From Diplocloster modestus (GTDB taxonomy: Bacteria; Bacillota; Clostridia; Lachnospirales; Lachnospiraceae), in contig NZ_JAHQCX010000022.1 of NCBI RefSeq assembly GCF_019042245.1, positions 1-64,000 of the forward strand: a DNA stretch of 64,000 bases, given 5' to 3'. Numbering within the stretch: the first letter of the stretch is position 1; every line of letters starts with the position of its first letter. The position numbers were made by a program, and so were the translations under genes. Positions 44,294-53,280 of this stretch are shown in pieces. The notes under the pieces were generated by a model. That model was not told where the DNA came from, searched no databases, and worked only from the letters and a program-made list of their open reading frames with translations.

Positions 44294-45586
44294 ATGAAGC
44301 TATTGATAAAGCAAGGAAGAATTCTGGACCCGGCGACAGGCACCGATGGTATCTATGATATGCTGATAGAAGACGGAAAGATTAAGGAAGTTTCTGAAAA
44401 CGTCCGGTCAACAGCAGATGCCACAGTAAATGCGGCGGGTTGTTTTGTGATGCCAGGCTTTATTGACCTGCACGTACATCTGAGGGAACCGGGGCTGACC
44501 CATAAGGAAACGATTATGACCGGCCAGAGAGCCGCGGCCCGGGGAGGATTTACCACGATCTGCGCGATGCCTAATACGAAACCGGTGATCGATAACCCAG
44601 ACCGTGCCAGCTTTGTGCATAATAAAGCGCGTCATACAGGTAAGGTGCGGGTGTACCAGATCGGAGCTGTGACGCAAGGACAGGCCGGGGAGAAACTGTC
44701 CGATATCGAGGGAATGGTCCGGGCAGGTGTGCCGGCCATCAGTGAGGACGGTAAATCGGTGATGAATGCAGGACTCTATGAGGAGGCTATGAAGATCGCA
44801 GCTGCTCTTGGAATTCCGGTATTTGCCCATTGCGAGGATATCACCATGGTGAAAGGCGGAGTGATTAACGCGGATAAGAAGGCGAATGAACTGTGCCTGC
44901 CGGGAATCACGAATGCGGTGGAGGACGTGATCGTGGCAAGGGATATTCTGCTGGCCAAGTCCACGGGAGTGAAGCTGCATCTGTGCCATTGCTCTACCAG
45001 GGACAGCGTTCAGATGGTTCGCCAGGCGAAGGAAGCTGGTATTCCCGTAACCGCAGAGGTGTGCCCCCATCACTTTACTCTTACGTCCGGGGATATTCCG
45101 GGCTATGACTCGAATTATAAAATGAATCCTCCGCTTCGATCGCGGGAGGATGTGGATGCTTTGATCGAGGGACTGGCGGATGGCACGCTGGATGTGATCG
45201 CTACAGACCACGCGCCCCATGCGGAAAATGAAAAATCCAAGTCCATGCTAAAAGCACCGTTTGGTATCGTAGGGCTTGAGACTGCTGCTGCTTTAACTTA
45301 TTCGGAATTGGTGGACAAGGGGTTTTTGACGCCGCTTCAGATGGCTGAGAAGATGAGTTATCAGCCGGCACGGGTTCTGAATATAGAGAGGGGAACACTG
45401 GCAGAAGGCAGCACGGCGGACCTGGTGATTTTTGACCCGGAAGCGGAGTATACCATTGACGCGGAACGGTTTGAGTCAAAAGGAAAGAATACGCCGTTCC
45501 ATGGCAGAAAAGTAAAGGGCAGGGTGGTTTATACGGTTATAGAAGGGGAAATCGTCTATTCCCTGGAGGATGAGGTTTCCATTTAA
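44294..45586 (+). CDS. pyrC: Dihydroorotase
   Basis: A 430-residue type I dihydroorotase (multifunctional complex type) closing carbamoyl aspartate to dihydroorotate. Zinc ligands are His60 and His62 in DLHVHLREPG; the other histidines lie in VFAHCED and LHLCHCSTRDS; the catalytic Asp is in ATDHAPH. The start at 44294 follows AGGAAGGA and lies 34 bases from a promoter; the open frame upstream to 44156 is leader. It opens the pyr cluster, whose other steps follow in order. Confidence 0.96.
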   Translation: MKLLIKQGRILDPATGTDGIYDMLIEDGKIKEVSENVRSTADATVNAAGCFVMPGFIDLHVHLREPGLTHKETIMTGQRAAARGGFTTICAMPNTKPVIDNPDRASFVHNKARHTGKVRVYQIGAVTQGQAGEKLSDIEGMVRAGVPAISEDGKSVMNAGLYEEAMKIAAALGIPVFAHCEDITMVKGGVINADKKANELCLPGITNAVEDVIVARDILLAKSTGVKLHLCHCSTRDSVQMVRQAKEAGIPVTAEVCPHHFTLTSGDIPGYDSNYKMNPPLRSREDVDALIEGLADGTLDVIATDHAPHAENEKSKSMLKAPFGIVGLETAAALTYSELVDKGFLTPLQMAEKMSYQPARVLNIERGTLAEGSTADLVIFDPEAEYTIDAERFESKGKNTPFHGRKVKGRVVYTVIEGEIVYSLEDEVSI

Positions 45587-45682
45587 AACTCATCCGGACA
45601 GACGGGTACCGCAGGCGGAACAAAAATCGCACGAATGGAGGAACGGTTGAACGAAGAGCTGTTCACCTATACCTGAATATAA

Positions 45683-45699
45683 GACGCAGTAAATGCGTC
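45683..45699 (+). other. Small hairpin before pyrF
   Basis: GACGCA (45683-45688) and TGCGTC (45694-45699) enclose a 5-base loop, ending 3 bases before the GGAGG of pyrF. It could modulate translation, which is inference. Confidence 0.4.
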
Positions 45700-45713
45700 A
45701 CTGGAGGTAAATA

Positions 45714-46646
45714 ATGATAGATAAATTGGTAGCGAAAATACAAAAAACAAATGCCCCTATTGTAGTGGGACTGGATCCCATGCTGGCCTATGTTCCGGAA
45801 CAAATAAAAGAGGCGGCGTATCGGGAGCACGGAGAAACGTTAAAAGGAGCAGCCGAAGCGATCTGGGAGTTTAACCGCAGAATCGTGGACGCGGTGGCGG
45901 ATCTGGTTCCTGCCGTGAAACCTCAGATCGCCATGTATGAGCAGTTCGGGATCGAGGGCCTGATGGCTTTCCAGAAGACCGTTTCCTACTGTAAATCCAA
46001 GGACCTGGTAGTGATCGGGGATGTGAAGCGCGGGGACATTGGTTCCACTTCGGCTGCCTACGCGGCAGGGCACTTAGGTCATGTGGAAGTGGGCGGTAAC
46101 GTGTATGCCCCGTTTGACGAAGATTTTATTACGGTGAATCCTTATCTGGGGACGGATGGAATCAAACCGTTTACCGATATCTGTAAAAAAGAGGATAAAG
46201 GTTTATTTATTCTGGTGAAGACCTCGAATCCTTCCAGCGGAGAATTCCAGGACCGTCTGGTGGATGGCAGGCCGCTGTATGAACTGGTAGCCGATATGGT
46301 GAACCAGTGGGGCGCGGATCTGACCGGCAGCTGCGGCTACAGCGCCGTGGGAGCTGTGGTGGGCGCCACCTATCCCGAGATTGGAAAGGTGTTGCGCAAG
46401 GTGATGCCCAAGTCCTATATCCTGGTACCTGGTTATGGTGCCCAGGGAGGAAAAGGCGCGGATCTGGTGCACTATTTTAATGAGGACGGGCTGGGTGCCA
46501 TCGTCAATTCTTCCCGGGGGATTATTGCGGCTTACAAGCAGGAGGCGTACGCTTCTTTTGGCGCGGAGCATTTTGAAGAGGCGTCCAGACAGGCGGTGCT
46601 CGATATGACCGCCGATATTGACGGTGCCCTTAAGTCTGCGAAATAA
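45714..46646 (+). CDS. pyrF: Orotidine 5'-phosphate decarboxylase, type 2
   Basis: A 310-residue OMP decarboxylase of the longer type 2 form, catalysing the last step to UMP. Features: VVGLDPMLAYVPEQI at the start, VKPQIAMYEQFG, and the catalytic block GDVKRGDIGSTSAAYA with the Asp-Lys-Asp set. TGGAGG precedes the ATG. The pyrK start follows 43 bases after the stop. Confidence 0.95.
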   Translation: MIDKLVAKIQKTNAPIVVGLDPMLAYVPEQIKEAAYREHGETLKGAAEAIWEFNRRIVDAVADLVPAVKPQIAMYEQFGIEGLMAFQKTVSYCKSKDLVVIGDVKRGDIGSTSAAYAAGHLGHVEVGGNVYAPFDEDFITVNPYLGTDGIKPFTDICKKEDKGLFILVKTSNPSSGEFQDRLVDGRPLYELVADMVNQWGADLTGSCGYSAVGAVVGATYPEIGKVLRKVMPKSYILVPGYGAQGGKGADLVHYFNEDGLGAIVNSSRGIIAAYKQEAYASFGAEHFEEASRQAVLDMTADIDGALKSAK

Positions 46647-46689
46647 GTACAAAAGGCTGGCCGTAACGATTGCGGCACTGGAGGAAGAC

Positions 46690-47451
46690 ATGAACGAAAA
46701 AAGGGAAGCCCTGGTGCTAAGCCAGGGAGAGATAGCGAAGGACATTTTTGATCTGTGGATCAAGCAGCCGGAGATTGCCGGGGCAGCCAGGCCGGGACAG
46801 TTTGTGATGATTTACTGTGAGGATAACAGCAGGCTGCTGCCGCGGCCCATTAGTATCTGTGAGGTGAACACGGCGAAAGGCCATCTGAGGCTGGTGTACC
46901 GGATCGCCGGGGAAGGGACGAAGGAGTTTTCCAAACTGGTATCCGCAGACCGGATTCAGGTGATGGGGCCTTTGGGAAACGGATTTCCGCTGAGCGCCAA
47001 AAAAGCGATCCTGGTGGGCGGCGGAATTGGTATTCCGCCGATGTTAGAACTGGCCAGACAGCTGGAAGGAGAGAAGCAGATCGTACTGGGATACCGGGAT
47101 GAGCTGTTCCTTGACAAGGATCTGGAAAAGTTCGGGCAGGTATGTATTGCCACGGAGGACGGCAGCACCGGCACCAGGGGGACTGTCATAGACGCGATTA
47201 AGGAACATCATCTGGACGCGGAAGTGATCTACGCCTGCGGACCCACACCCATGTTAAAAGCGCTGCAGAAATATGCCATTGTCCACAATATAGAGTGCTA
47301 TTTGTCCATGGAAGAGCGGATGGCCTGCGGGATCGGAGCCTGCCTGGCCTGTGTATGCAAGTCTGTGGGCAAGGATGAACATACCAATGTGCACAATAAG
47401 CGGGTATGTAAGGACGGCCCGGTATTTGAGGCGAGGGAGGTAGAGCTGTAA
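46690..47451 (+). CDS. pyrK: Dihydroorotate dehydrogenase electron-transfer subunit
   Basis: A 253-residue FAD and 2Fe-2S protein that passes electrons from PyrD to NAD. The FAD part contains LLPRPISICEV; the NAD part GGGIGIPPMLELA; the iron-sulfur cysteines are in CGIGACLACVCK and the later CKDGPVF. The Met at 46690 has GGAGG 5 bases upstream; the frame from 46618 runs through pyrF. Its stop overlaps the pyrD ATG by one base, as usual for the two-subunit class 1B enzyme. Confidence 0.95.
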   Translation: MNEKREALVLSQGEIAKDIFDLWIKQPEIAGAARPGQFVMIYCEDNSRLLPRPISICEVNTAKGHLRLVYRIAGEGTKEFSKLVSADRIQVMGPLGNGFPLSAKKAILVGGGIGIPPMLELARQLEGEKQIVLGYRDELFLDKDLEKFGQVCIATEDGSTGTRGTVIDAIKEHHLDAEVIYACGPTPMLKALQKYAIVHNIECYLSMEERMACGIGACLACVCKSVGKDEHTNVHNKRVCKDGPVFEAREVEL

Positions 47452-48353
47452 TGAATCTGAGTGTAAATATTGCCGGAGTCGAACTGAAGAATCCGGTTAT
47501 GCCTGCCTCCGGTACCTTCGGGTCCGGACTGGAATACAGTGATTTTGTTCATTTGGGCGAGCTGGGCGCTGTGGTCACCAAAGGGGTCTCCAATGTGCCA
47601 TGGATCGGCAATGACACCCCGAGAATCGCGGAGACAAAAAGCGGAATGCTCAATGCGGTGGGGCTGCAGAATCCCGGAGTGGACCTGTTCCTGGAGCGGG
47701 ATATTCCCTACCTGAAAAAATATGATACAAAGATCGTCGTAAATGTCTGCGGGAAGACAACGGAAGAATACTGTGAAGTGGTGGAGCGGCTTTCCGACGC
47801 ACCGGTGGACCTGCTGGAGATCAATATATCATGTCCGAATGTGAAGGCAGGGGGGATTGCTTTTGGCCAGGACCCAGAGTGCGCGATGGCGATTACGCAG
47901 GAAGTGAAAAAGTATGCGAAACAGCCCATCATCATGAAGTTAAGCCCGAATGTGACGGATATCACGGAGATGGCGAAAGCCGTGGAAGCGGGCGGCGCAG
48001 ACGCGGTTTCCCTGATCAATACGCTGACCGGTATGAAGATTGATGTACACAGACAGAAATTCGTATTGGCCAACCGGACTGGCGGGCTTTCGGGGCCGGC
48101 CATCAAGCCCGTCGCTGTTCGTATGGTATATCAGGTGTTCCAGGCTGTGGATGTGCCCATTATCGGCATGGGCGGTATCGCATCCGCGGAGGACGCCCTG
48201 GAATTTATCCTGGCAGGGGCCACGGCGGTAGCTGTGGGGACTGCTAATTTCCACAATCCGGCCGTCATGCCTGAGATTATCCAGGGTTTGGTAAATTATA
48301 TGAAAAAATATAATATTTCGGATATCCAGGATCTGATCGGTGTGGTAGAATGA
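47451..48353 (+). CDS. pyrD: Dihydroorotate dehydrogenase, class 1B catalytic subunit
   Basis: A 300-residue FMN TIM-barrel enzyme oxidising dihydroorotate to orotate. Recognisable are PVMPASGTFGSG, AVVTKGVSNVPW, EINISCPNVKAGG (the class 1B catalytic Cys follows the NIS segment) and the phosphate site GMGGIASAEDALEFILAGA. It forms a heterotetramer with PyrK, encoded just upstream with overlapping stop and start (TAATG). Confidence 0.95.
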   Translation: MNLSVNIAGVELKNPVMPASGTFGSGLEYSDFVHLGELGAVVTKGVSNVPWIGNDTPRIAETKSGMLNAVGLQNPGVDLFLERDIPYLKKYDTKIVVNVCGKTTEEYCEVVERLSDAPVDLLEINISCPNVKAGGIAFGQDPECAMAITQEVKKYAKQPIIMKLSPNVTDITEMAKAVEAGGADAVSLINTLTGMKIDVHRQKFVLANRTGGLSGPAIKPVAVRMVYQVFQAVDVPIIGMGGIASAEDALEFILAGATAVAVGTANFHNPAVMPEIIQGLVNYMKKYNISDIQDLIGVVE

Positions 48354-48461
48354 GTATTGAATTTTAGGAAGATACCGCTTACGCGGCCCGCCGCAGGCGG
48401 AGAGCTTCGCAAGCGAAACTCTATTTCAAAGATCGGAATCAAGTAATAGGAGGATAAAAAA
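48354..48461 (+). other. pyrD-pyrE spacer with hairpin
   Basis: GAGCTTCGC and GCGAAACTC (about 48400-48421) form an 8-of-9-pair stem with a two-base loop, after a GC-rich CCGCCGCAGGCGG run. It may stabilise or partly terminate the pyrD message. Confidence 0.45.
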
Positions 48462-49139
48462 GTGGAACAATATAAGCAGGAATTTATAGAATTTATGGTG
48501 GATTGCGGCGTGTTGAAGTTCGGGGATTTTGTAACCAAGAGCGGTAGAAAAACGCCATTTTTTGTGAATACCGGATTCTACCGGACAGGTTCACAGCTGC
48601 GTAAGCTGGGGGAATATTATGCGAAAGCGATTCAGAGCAGCTATGGCGTGGAGTTTGACGTACTGTTCGGGCCGGCTTACAAGGGAATCCCCCTGTCAGT
48701 GGCTGCGACGATGGCGCTTTCCGAGTTCTACGGTGCGGACATCCGTTATTGTTCCAACCGCAAAGAGGTGAAGGACCACGGAGATACCGGTATTCTGCTG
48801 GGAAGCCCCTTGCAGGATCAGGATAAAGTGGTGATTATTGAGGATGTGACCACGGCCGGCACTTCGATCCAGGAGACCCTGCCGATTATTAAGGCACAGG
48901 GCGATGTGCAGGTGGTCGGGATGGTCGTATCTGTAGACCGCATGGAGCGCGGACAGGGAACCAAGAGCGCTCTGGCTGAGATCCAGGAAACCTATGGTTT
49001 CCCCGCTGCGGCGATCGTTACCATGGCGGAAGTGATCGAACATCTGTATAACCGGCCGTACAAGGGAAAAGTCATTATAGATGACACATTAAAGTCAGCC
49101 ATTGATGCATACTATGTACAATATGGAACACAGGCGTAA
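48462..49139 (+). CDS. pyrE: Orotate phosphoribosyltransferase
   Basis: A 225-residue PRTase making OMP from orotate and PRPP. Features are FVTKSGRKTPFFVNTGFYRT, the catalytic loop NRKEVKDHGDTG, and the PRPP signature VVIIEDVTTAGTSIQET. It begins with GTG at 48462 preceded by AGGAGG. It follows pyrD in the pathway order C-F-K-D-E; pyrB and carAB are not in the window. Confidence 0.95.
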   Translation: MEQYKQEFIEFMVDCGVLKFGDFVTKSGRKTPFFVNTGFYRTGSQLRKLGEYYAKAIQSSYGVEFDVLFGPAYKGIPLSVAATMALSEFYGADIRYCSNRKEVKDHGDTGILLGSPLQDQDKVVIIEDVTTAGTSIQETLPIIKAQGDVQVVGMVVSVDRMERGQGTKSALAEIQETYGFPAAAIVTMAEVIEHLYNRPYKGKVIIDDTLKSAIDAYYVQYGTQA

Positions 49140-49199
49140 GTCATCTTCAAAGCAGCATTTCACTAAGATGATAAAGAAGATCATACAGGAGGAATCAGC

Positions 49200-49352
49200 A
49201 TGAGCGAAAGAGTGTATAAGACAATGTGTAGAGCTGGAGCCAGCAGCCTGGTTCTGGGAATTATATTGATGGTCACCGGCATCACGGCCGGAATTATGAT
49301 GGTTGTCAATGGGGCAAGACTGTTAAAAAGGAAATCGGATATCATTATTTAG
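49200..49352 (+). CDS. Small membrane protein (50 residues)
   Basis: ATG at 49200 with AGGAGGAATCAGC upstream opens a 50-codon gene. The product has one long hydrophobic stretch (ASSLVLGIILMVTGITAGIM) continuing to MVVNGARLLKRK, so it is a membrane protein with a basic cytoplasmic tail. I recognise no family name. It lies 60 bases after pyrE and before a terminator-like hairpin, so it may be co-transcribed with the pyr genes. Confidence 0.8.
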   Translation: MSERVYKTMCRAGASSLVLGIILMVTGITAGIMMVVNGARLLKRKSDIII

Positions 49353-49365
49353 CATAACCGAATGA

Positions 49366-49419
49366 CGGCCGGGAGAATATCTAAGAGCGCTTAGTGGACG
49401 CTTTTCATATTCCCGGCCG
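49366..49419 (+). terminator. Probable terminator after small membrane gene
   Basis: CGGCCGGGAGAATAT (49366-49380) pairs with ATATTCCCGGCCG (49407-49419), with a two-base bulge. No long T-run follows. Confidence 0.55.
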
Positions 49420-49488
49420 CCGTCTGATTTCCAGCCATTTAAGAGAGAATGGCAGGGTTTCCGGAACAGGAGATTGGGGTATGTTGGA

Positions 49489-49950
49489 GTGAAAAAAAGT
49501 ACTGCGAAAATAATCAGGACGGCAGGGTTGCTGCTGTTTATTTTATATATCATCGGCCTGGTGTATTTTATGTTCTTTTCCGAAGAATACGGCCGGATGC
49601 CGGGGGAACGGACATACAGCTATAATCTGGTTCTGTTCCAGGAAATCAATAGATTTATCAAATACCGGGATATCCTCGGACCAATGGCAGTGCTAACAAA
49701 TCTGGTGGGGAATGTTGTGGGTTTTATGCCTTTTGGATTTATTTTACCGATCATTCACCGGGGCAGCAGGCAGTTCCTGTGGATTACCCTGCTGACTTTC
49801 CAGATGAGCCTGTTTATCGAAGTGACCCAGCTGATTTTCAAGGTGGGCAGCTTTGATGTGGATGATCTTCTGCTTAACACCATAGGCGGTATGCTGGGAT
49901 ATCTGGTATTCTGGATCTGCAATAAGATAAGGAGAAAGTATATTGGCTAA
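49489..49950 (+). CDS. VanZ-like membrane protein
   Basis: A 153-residue VanZ-family protein with four membrane helices. Family marks are the NLVLFQEINRFI segment, LTNLVGNVVGFMPFGFILP, and FIEVTQLIFKVGSFDVDDLLLNT (shown in part) near the end. VanZ itself gives low-level teicoplanin resistance; most family members are uncharacterised. The start is uncertain: GTG at 49489 or TTG at 49474. The next gene starts inside its last codons. Confidence 0.88.
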   Translation: MKKSTAKIIRTAGLLLFILYIIGLVYFMFFSEEYGRMPGERTYSYNLVLFQEINRFIKYRDILGPMAVLTNLVGNVVGFMPFGFILPIIHRGSRQFLWITLLTFQMSLFIEVTQLIFKVGSFDVDDLLLNTIGGMLGYLVFWICNKIRRKYIG

Positions 49951-50257
49951 AAAAAGAGGATATAAGTTTACAAATAAGCGGCACTCCGGAAAAGGGATCT
50001 TTTCTACGGTAGTAGCCGCGTTGTCGATTGTATTGTTTGGTTTCATGATCTATCTCTCCTACTTAAGCAAGGGGAGCGGCGAGCTGTATATCGGCTCTGT
50101 GGGTGTAGTGGCCATCATTATGGCTGCCGTCGGGCTGGTGTATGGACTGAGAGGTTTCCAGGAAAAAGAACGGTATAAGCTGTTCCCGACGCTGGGGTCG
50201 TTACTGTCGGTGCTGATACTGGCTGTGTGGATTGGGATTTATCTGATCGGTTTCTAG
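49943..50257 (+). CDS. Three-helix membrane protein (DUF6142-like)
   Basis: A 104-residue protein with a basic N-terminus (KKRGYKFTNKRHSGKG) and three membrane helices. It resembles a small Clostridia family that I recall as DUF6142; the name is from memory. It begins with TTG at 49943 behind AAGGAGAAAG and overlaps the VanZ-like gene by 8 bases, so the two are translationally linked. Confidence 0.75.
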   Translation: MAKKRGYKFTNKRHSGKGIFSTVVAALSIVLFGFMIYLSYLSKGSGELYIGSVGVVAIIMAAVGLVYGLRGFQEKERYKLFPTLGSLLSVLILAVWIGIYLIGF

Positions 50258-50384
50258 GGCGTGCGGCTGGCGGGAATGAATTTTCCATGGCCGGAGGGTA
50301 TTTTCAATAGCGGGAATGAATGTTCGAGCACGCTCCGGGGCAGGGAACTGGAATAGAGAAATAGAAAAAGAATGGGGGATTTTC

Positions 50385-50969
50385 ATGGAACGTTTAGACA
50401 AGCAAATGGAATTTATCCTGGAAGCGGATAAGGAAAAAAATATCATGCGGCAGACTTATATTGCTGATGGCAGCAGAAAGGAAAACGATGCGGAGCATTC
50501 CTGGCATCTGGCCCTTATGTGTTACCTGCTGGCGGAGCACGCCAACGAGCCCATCGACGTGGCGAGAACAATGGCGATGGTTCTGATGCATGATATCATT
50601 GAGATCGACGCGGGGGATACCTATGCCTACGACAGCGCGGGGAACGACACCAAAAGAGAGCGGGAACTGAAGGCGGCGGAGCGGATCTTTCATCTGCTGC
50701 CGGAGGATCAGGCGGCGGACGTCAGAGGGCTTTGGGATGAATTTGAGGAAGGGAAGACTCCGGAGGCCAGGTTTGCCAACACGCTGGACAAAGTGCAGCC
50801 GCTTCTTCTGAATGATCGTTCCGGCGGAGAGTCCTGGAGGGAACACGGCGTGAGCCAGGAACAGGTGATCCGGCGCAATGCCCGCACGCCGGAGGGATCG
50901 CAGAAACTCTGGGAATATTGCCTGCCTCTGATTGCGAAGAATGTGAAAGAAGGGAATTTGAAGCCATGA
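50385..50969 (+). CDS. HD-domain phosphohydrolase (YfbR-like)
   Basis: A 194-residue HD-superfamily protein. The metal residues are in NDAEHSWHLALMC, the MHDIIEIDAGD stretch carries the HD pair, and a later Asp lies in ANTLDKVQPLL. This arrangement (HD_3) is that of 5'-deoxynucleotidase YfbR and relatives. The Met at 50385 has GGGGGA upstream. Its stop overlaps the start of the aminopeptidase gene (ATGATG over TGA). Confidence 0.88.
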   Translation: MERLDKQMEFILEADKEKNIMRQTYIADGSRKENDAEHSWHLALMCYLLAEHANEPIDVARTMAMVLMHDIIEIDAGDTYAYDSAGNDTKRERELKAAERIFHLLPEDQAADVRGLWDEFEEGKTPEARFANTLDKVQPLLLNDRSGGESWREHGVSQEQVIRRNARTPEGSQKLWEYCLPLIAKNVKEGNLKP

Positions 50970-53047
50970 TGGATAAGGAACGGGCGGAATGGATCTGGGC
51001 GCGCTATGCGTTGGCCATTGAGCGGATCCGGGAGATCGCCGGGGAAGAGGTCATCGAAGGTCTGGGCCGAGACTATTTTCAGAAGACGGCCGGTTTTCTG
51101 GTGGAAATGGATCTATTGCTGGAGATGATCGAGGGAAAGCGCTTTAAGCGCATGTCCCTGTCTGAAATGCAGGAGCTGAACCGGGAGCTGTACCGGGATA
51201 TCCTGCCGGAACATTACGATCACAGCTATGCCAATCCTGCGTATGCGGCTGAGAAACTGGGAGCGGAATACGGCAGTCTGCTCTGTTTTCTCTACACGGA
51301 GCTTCGGGGGGCGATCCCCTGTGCGTTTGAAATGCAGGCTTATGATGAGGAACGGCTGCTTCATATGGTCATACTGTATGAACTGTTTCTCCAGGTCTAC
51401 GCGGGATTTACCGACGATCCGGCGCAGACGCCGGAAGAGATCCGCCAGATGATCTACTGGCATATGAGCGATTACAGCGATGTACTGGTGCCCTATCGGA
51501 TCCGGCAGCAGTTAGATCCGTCGCTTGATTTTGCCACAGACATTATTTTACACAGCCAGCTGATGGATCTTCGCTATCTCTACCGCTACGGGGAGTACAT
51601 TTCCGATAATGAGCTTAAGCTGGCTTCTTATCTGAACAGTCTGTCACAGGAAAAGATAGATGCCATGGCCCTGACTTATACGGACGGGTACCGGGTCGGA
51701 TTTGTCAACACCGGAAAGGATATTTCCAAAAAATCCGTGGTGAATATCCGCTATCCCATCGGCTTTGAGCGGGTGGTGCGTTCCGCTATCCGGTATTTTG
51801 AAGACATGGGGCTTAAACCTGCGATTTACCGCATTGCGTACCACAGTGTGAACAAACGGCAGAATCTGAGGATCGGTTACTGCGCCACCTCACCCAACAA
51901 ACAGTACGACTACGACCACAAGGACGACGCTGCCGTTTATCTGGATAAGAAGTATGTCACTCGGAAACTGGAAGTGACCCGCCAGGCGTTTGAAGAATAT
52001 AAAGAGCTGGCATACGGGCATGCGGGGCCTGCCTGCATCGAGGTATTCGGGGAAGCGCCCTTTACTCCGGAAAATAAGCCTGCGGCCTGCCGTCTGACCG
52101 ATAAGCAGCAGAAGCTTATGGTCTATTGCCAGAATGAGGCGGGACAGATTACCAACGAATATATCAAAGGGGATGAACGCAGTTTTACGATCATTGCGTT
52201 TCCGCTTCCGGAGATCGGTAAGGATTTTCCTGAAATCTTTGATGAAATCGTCAGGATCAATACGTTGGATTATGTCTTATATCAGACGATCCAGCAAAAG
52301 CTGATCGACGCTTTAGACGGGGGAGCCTATGTCCATATACTGGGCGCGGGCGCAAATGAGACGGATCTGCAGGTGGCGTTAAAACCGCTCGCCGATACCG
52401 CGCGGGAAACCGTGTTCGAAAACTGTGTGGCCGATGTGAATATCCCGGTGGGAGAGGTGTTCACCTCTCCGGTTTTGAAGGGCACCGACGGTATCTTGCA
52501 TGTGGGCCGTGTCTATCTGAACGAACTGGAATACCGGGGATTGCGGATCGCTTTTAAAGACGGGTGTGTGTCCGATTATACCTGTACTAACTTTGACAAT
52601 GAGGAAGAGAATAAAAAATATATCCGGGAAAATGTGTTGTACCATCATGATAGCCTGCCCATGGGTGAGTTCGCGATCGGCACGAACACCGCGGCCTATG
52701 TTATGGCGCGCAGGTATAGAATAGAGGATAAGCTTCCGATTCTGATCGCGGAGAAGATGGGGCCCCATTTCGCGGTGGGAGATACCTGCTATAGCTGGGA
52801 AGAAGATACGAAGACCTATAATCCGGACGGGAAGGAGATCATCGCTAAGGAAAATGAGATCTCAGCACTAAGAAAAGAGGATATTAGTAAGGCCTATTTC
52901 AACTGCCATACGGATATTACGATACCTTATGATGAGCTGGCGGAGATAGCTGTGGTGTATCCGGATGGGGGAAGGTGTATGCTTATCAGGGATGGGCGGT
53001 TTGTGCTTGCGGGTACGGAGAAGCTGAATGAGCCTTTTGGGGCATAA
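50966..53047 (+). CDS. M29-type aminopeptidase with long N-terminal extension
   Basis: A 693-residue protein. The C-terminal ~400 residues match the thermophilic-type (M29) metallo-aminopeptidases: SPVLKGTDGILHVG, LPMGEFAIGTNTAAYVMAR, GPHFAVGDTCYSW, and NCHTDITIPYDELAEI. The family is usually near 400 residues, so about 300 extra N-terminal residues form a separate, mostly helical region. Start at 50966, coupled to the HD gene; AAGGGA is upstream. It likely removes N-terminal amino acids from peptides in the cytoplasm. Confidence 0.87.
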   Translation: MMDKERAEWIWARYALAIERIREIAGEEVIEGLGRDYFQKTAGFLVEMDLLLEMIEGKRFKRMSLSEMQELNRELYRDILPEHYDHSYANPAYAAEKLGAEYGSLLCFLYTELRGAIPCAFEMQAYDEERLLHMVILYELFLQVYAGFTDDPAQTPEEIRQMIYWHMSDYSDVLVPYRIRQQLDPSLDFATDIILHSQLMDLRYLYRYGEYISDNELKLASYLNSLSQEKIDAMALTYTDGYRVGFVNTGKDISKKSVVNIRYPIGFERVVRSAIRYFEDMGLKPAIYRIAYHSVNKRQNLRIGYCATSPNKQYDYDHKDDAAVYLDKKYVTRKLEVTRQAFEEYKELAYGHAGPACIEVFGEAPFTPENKPAACRLTDKQQKLMVYCQNEAGQITNEYIKGDERSFTIIAFPLPEIGKDFPEIFDEIVRINTLDYVLYQTIQQKLIDALDGGAYVHILGAGANETDLQVALKPLADTARETVFENCVADVNIPVGEVFTSPVLKGTDGILHVGRVYLNELEYRGLRIAFKDGCVSDYTCTNFDNEEENKKYIRENVLYHHDSLPMGEFAIGTNTAAYVMARRYRIEDKLPILIAEKMGPHFAVGDTCYSWEEDTKTYNPDGKEIIAKENEISALRKEDISKAYFNCHTDITIPYDELAEIAVVYPDGGRCMLIRDGRFVLAGTEKLNEPFGA

Positions 53048-53049
53048 AC

Positions 53050-53153
53050 AATGGGGACATGTCCAAACTGGAATGGACATGTCCCAAACCGGAATGGACA
53101 TGTCCCAAACTGAAATGGACATGTCCCAAATCAGAACGGACATGTCCCCCATT
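53050..53153 (+). repeat. Five phased GGACATGTCC palindromes
   Basis: The 10-base palindrome GGACATGTCC begins at 53055, 53075, 53096, 53117 and 53138, a spacing of 20-21 bases, or two helical turns. The linkers (CAAACTGGAAT-like) are themselves conserved. The outer ends are inverted (AATGGGGACATGTCC against GGACATGTCCCCCATT). It lies between the aminopeptidase stop and the purK promoter. Confidence 0.9.
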
Positions 53154-53178
53154 ACCGCTGGATTATCTTGATCGCCCA

Positions 53179-53207
53179 TTGACAAACGTAAGAAACCCTA
53201 GTAGAAT
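53179..53207 (+). promoter_or_regulatory. Promoter of purKEMND operon
   Basis: TTGACA (53179-53184), 17 bases, TAGAAT (53202-53207), 73 bases before purK. No purine riboswitch was recognised in this leader. Confidence 0.7.
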
Positions 53208-53280
53208 TACTTATATAAACGAAGAAATATATAAGCACAACTTATCAATGTCCATTACAAGAAAAGAGAGCGGAAGACAT

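Noticed and set aside
45646..45676. 13-codon leader peptide upstream of pyrF
   Set aside because: No ribosome site and no run of regulatory codons.
53050..53153. Possible CRISPR array
   Set aside because: The units are 20-21 bases with conserved linkers rather than unique spacers, and no cas gene is present.
53059..53280. N-terminal extension of PurK made of WTCPK repeats
   Set aside because: It is the translation of the tandem palindromes; the family start is the Met at 53281.
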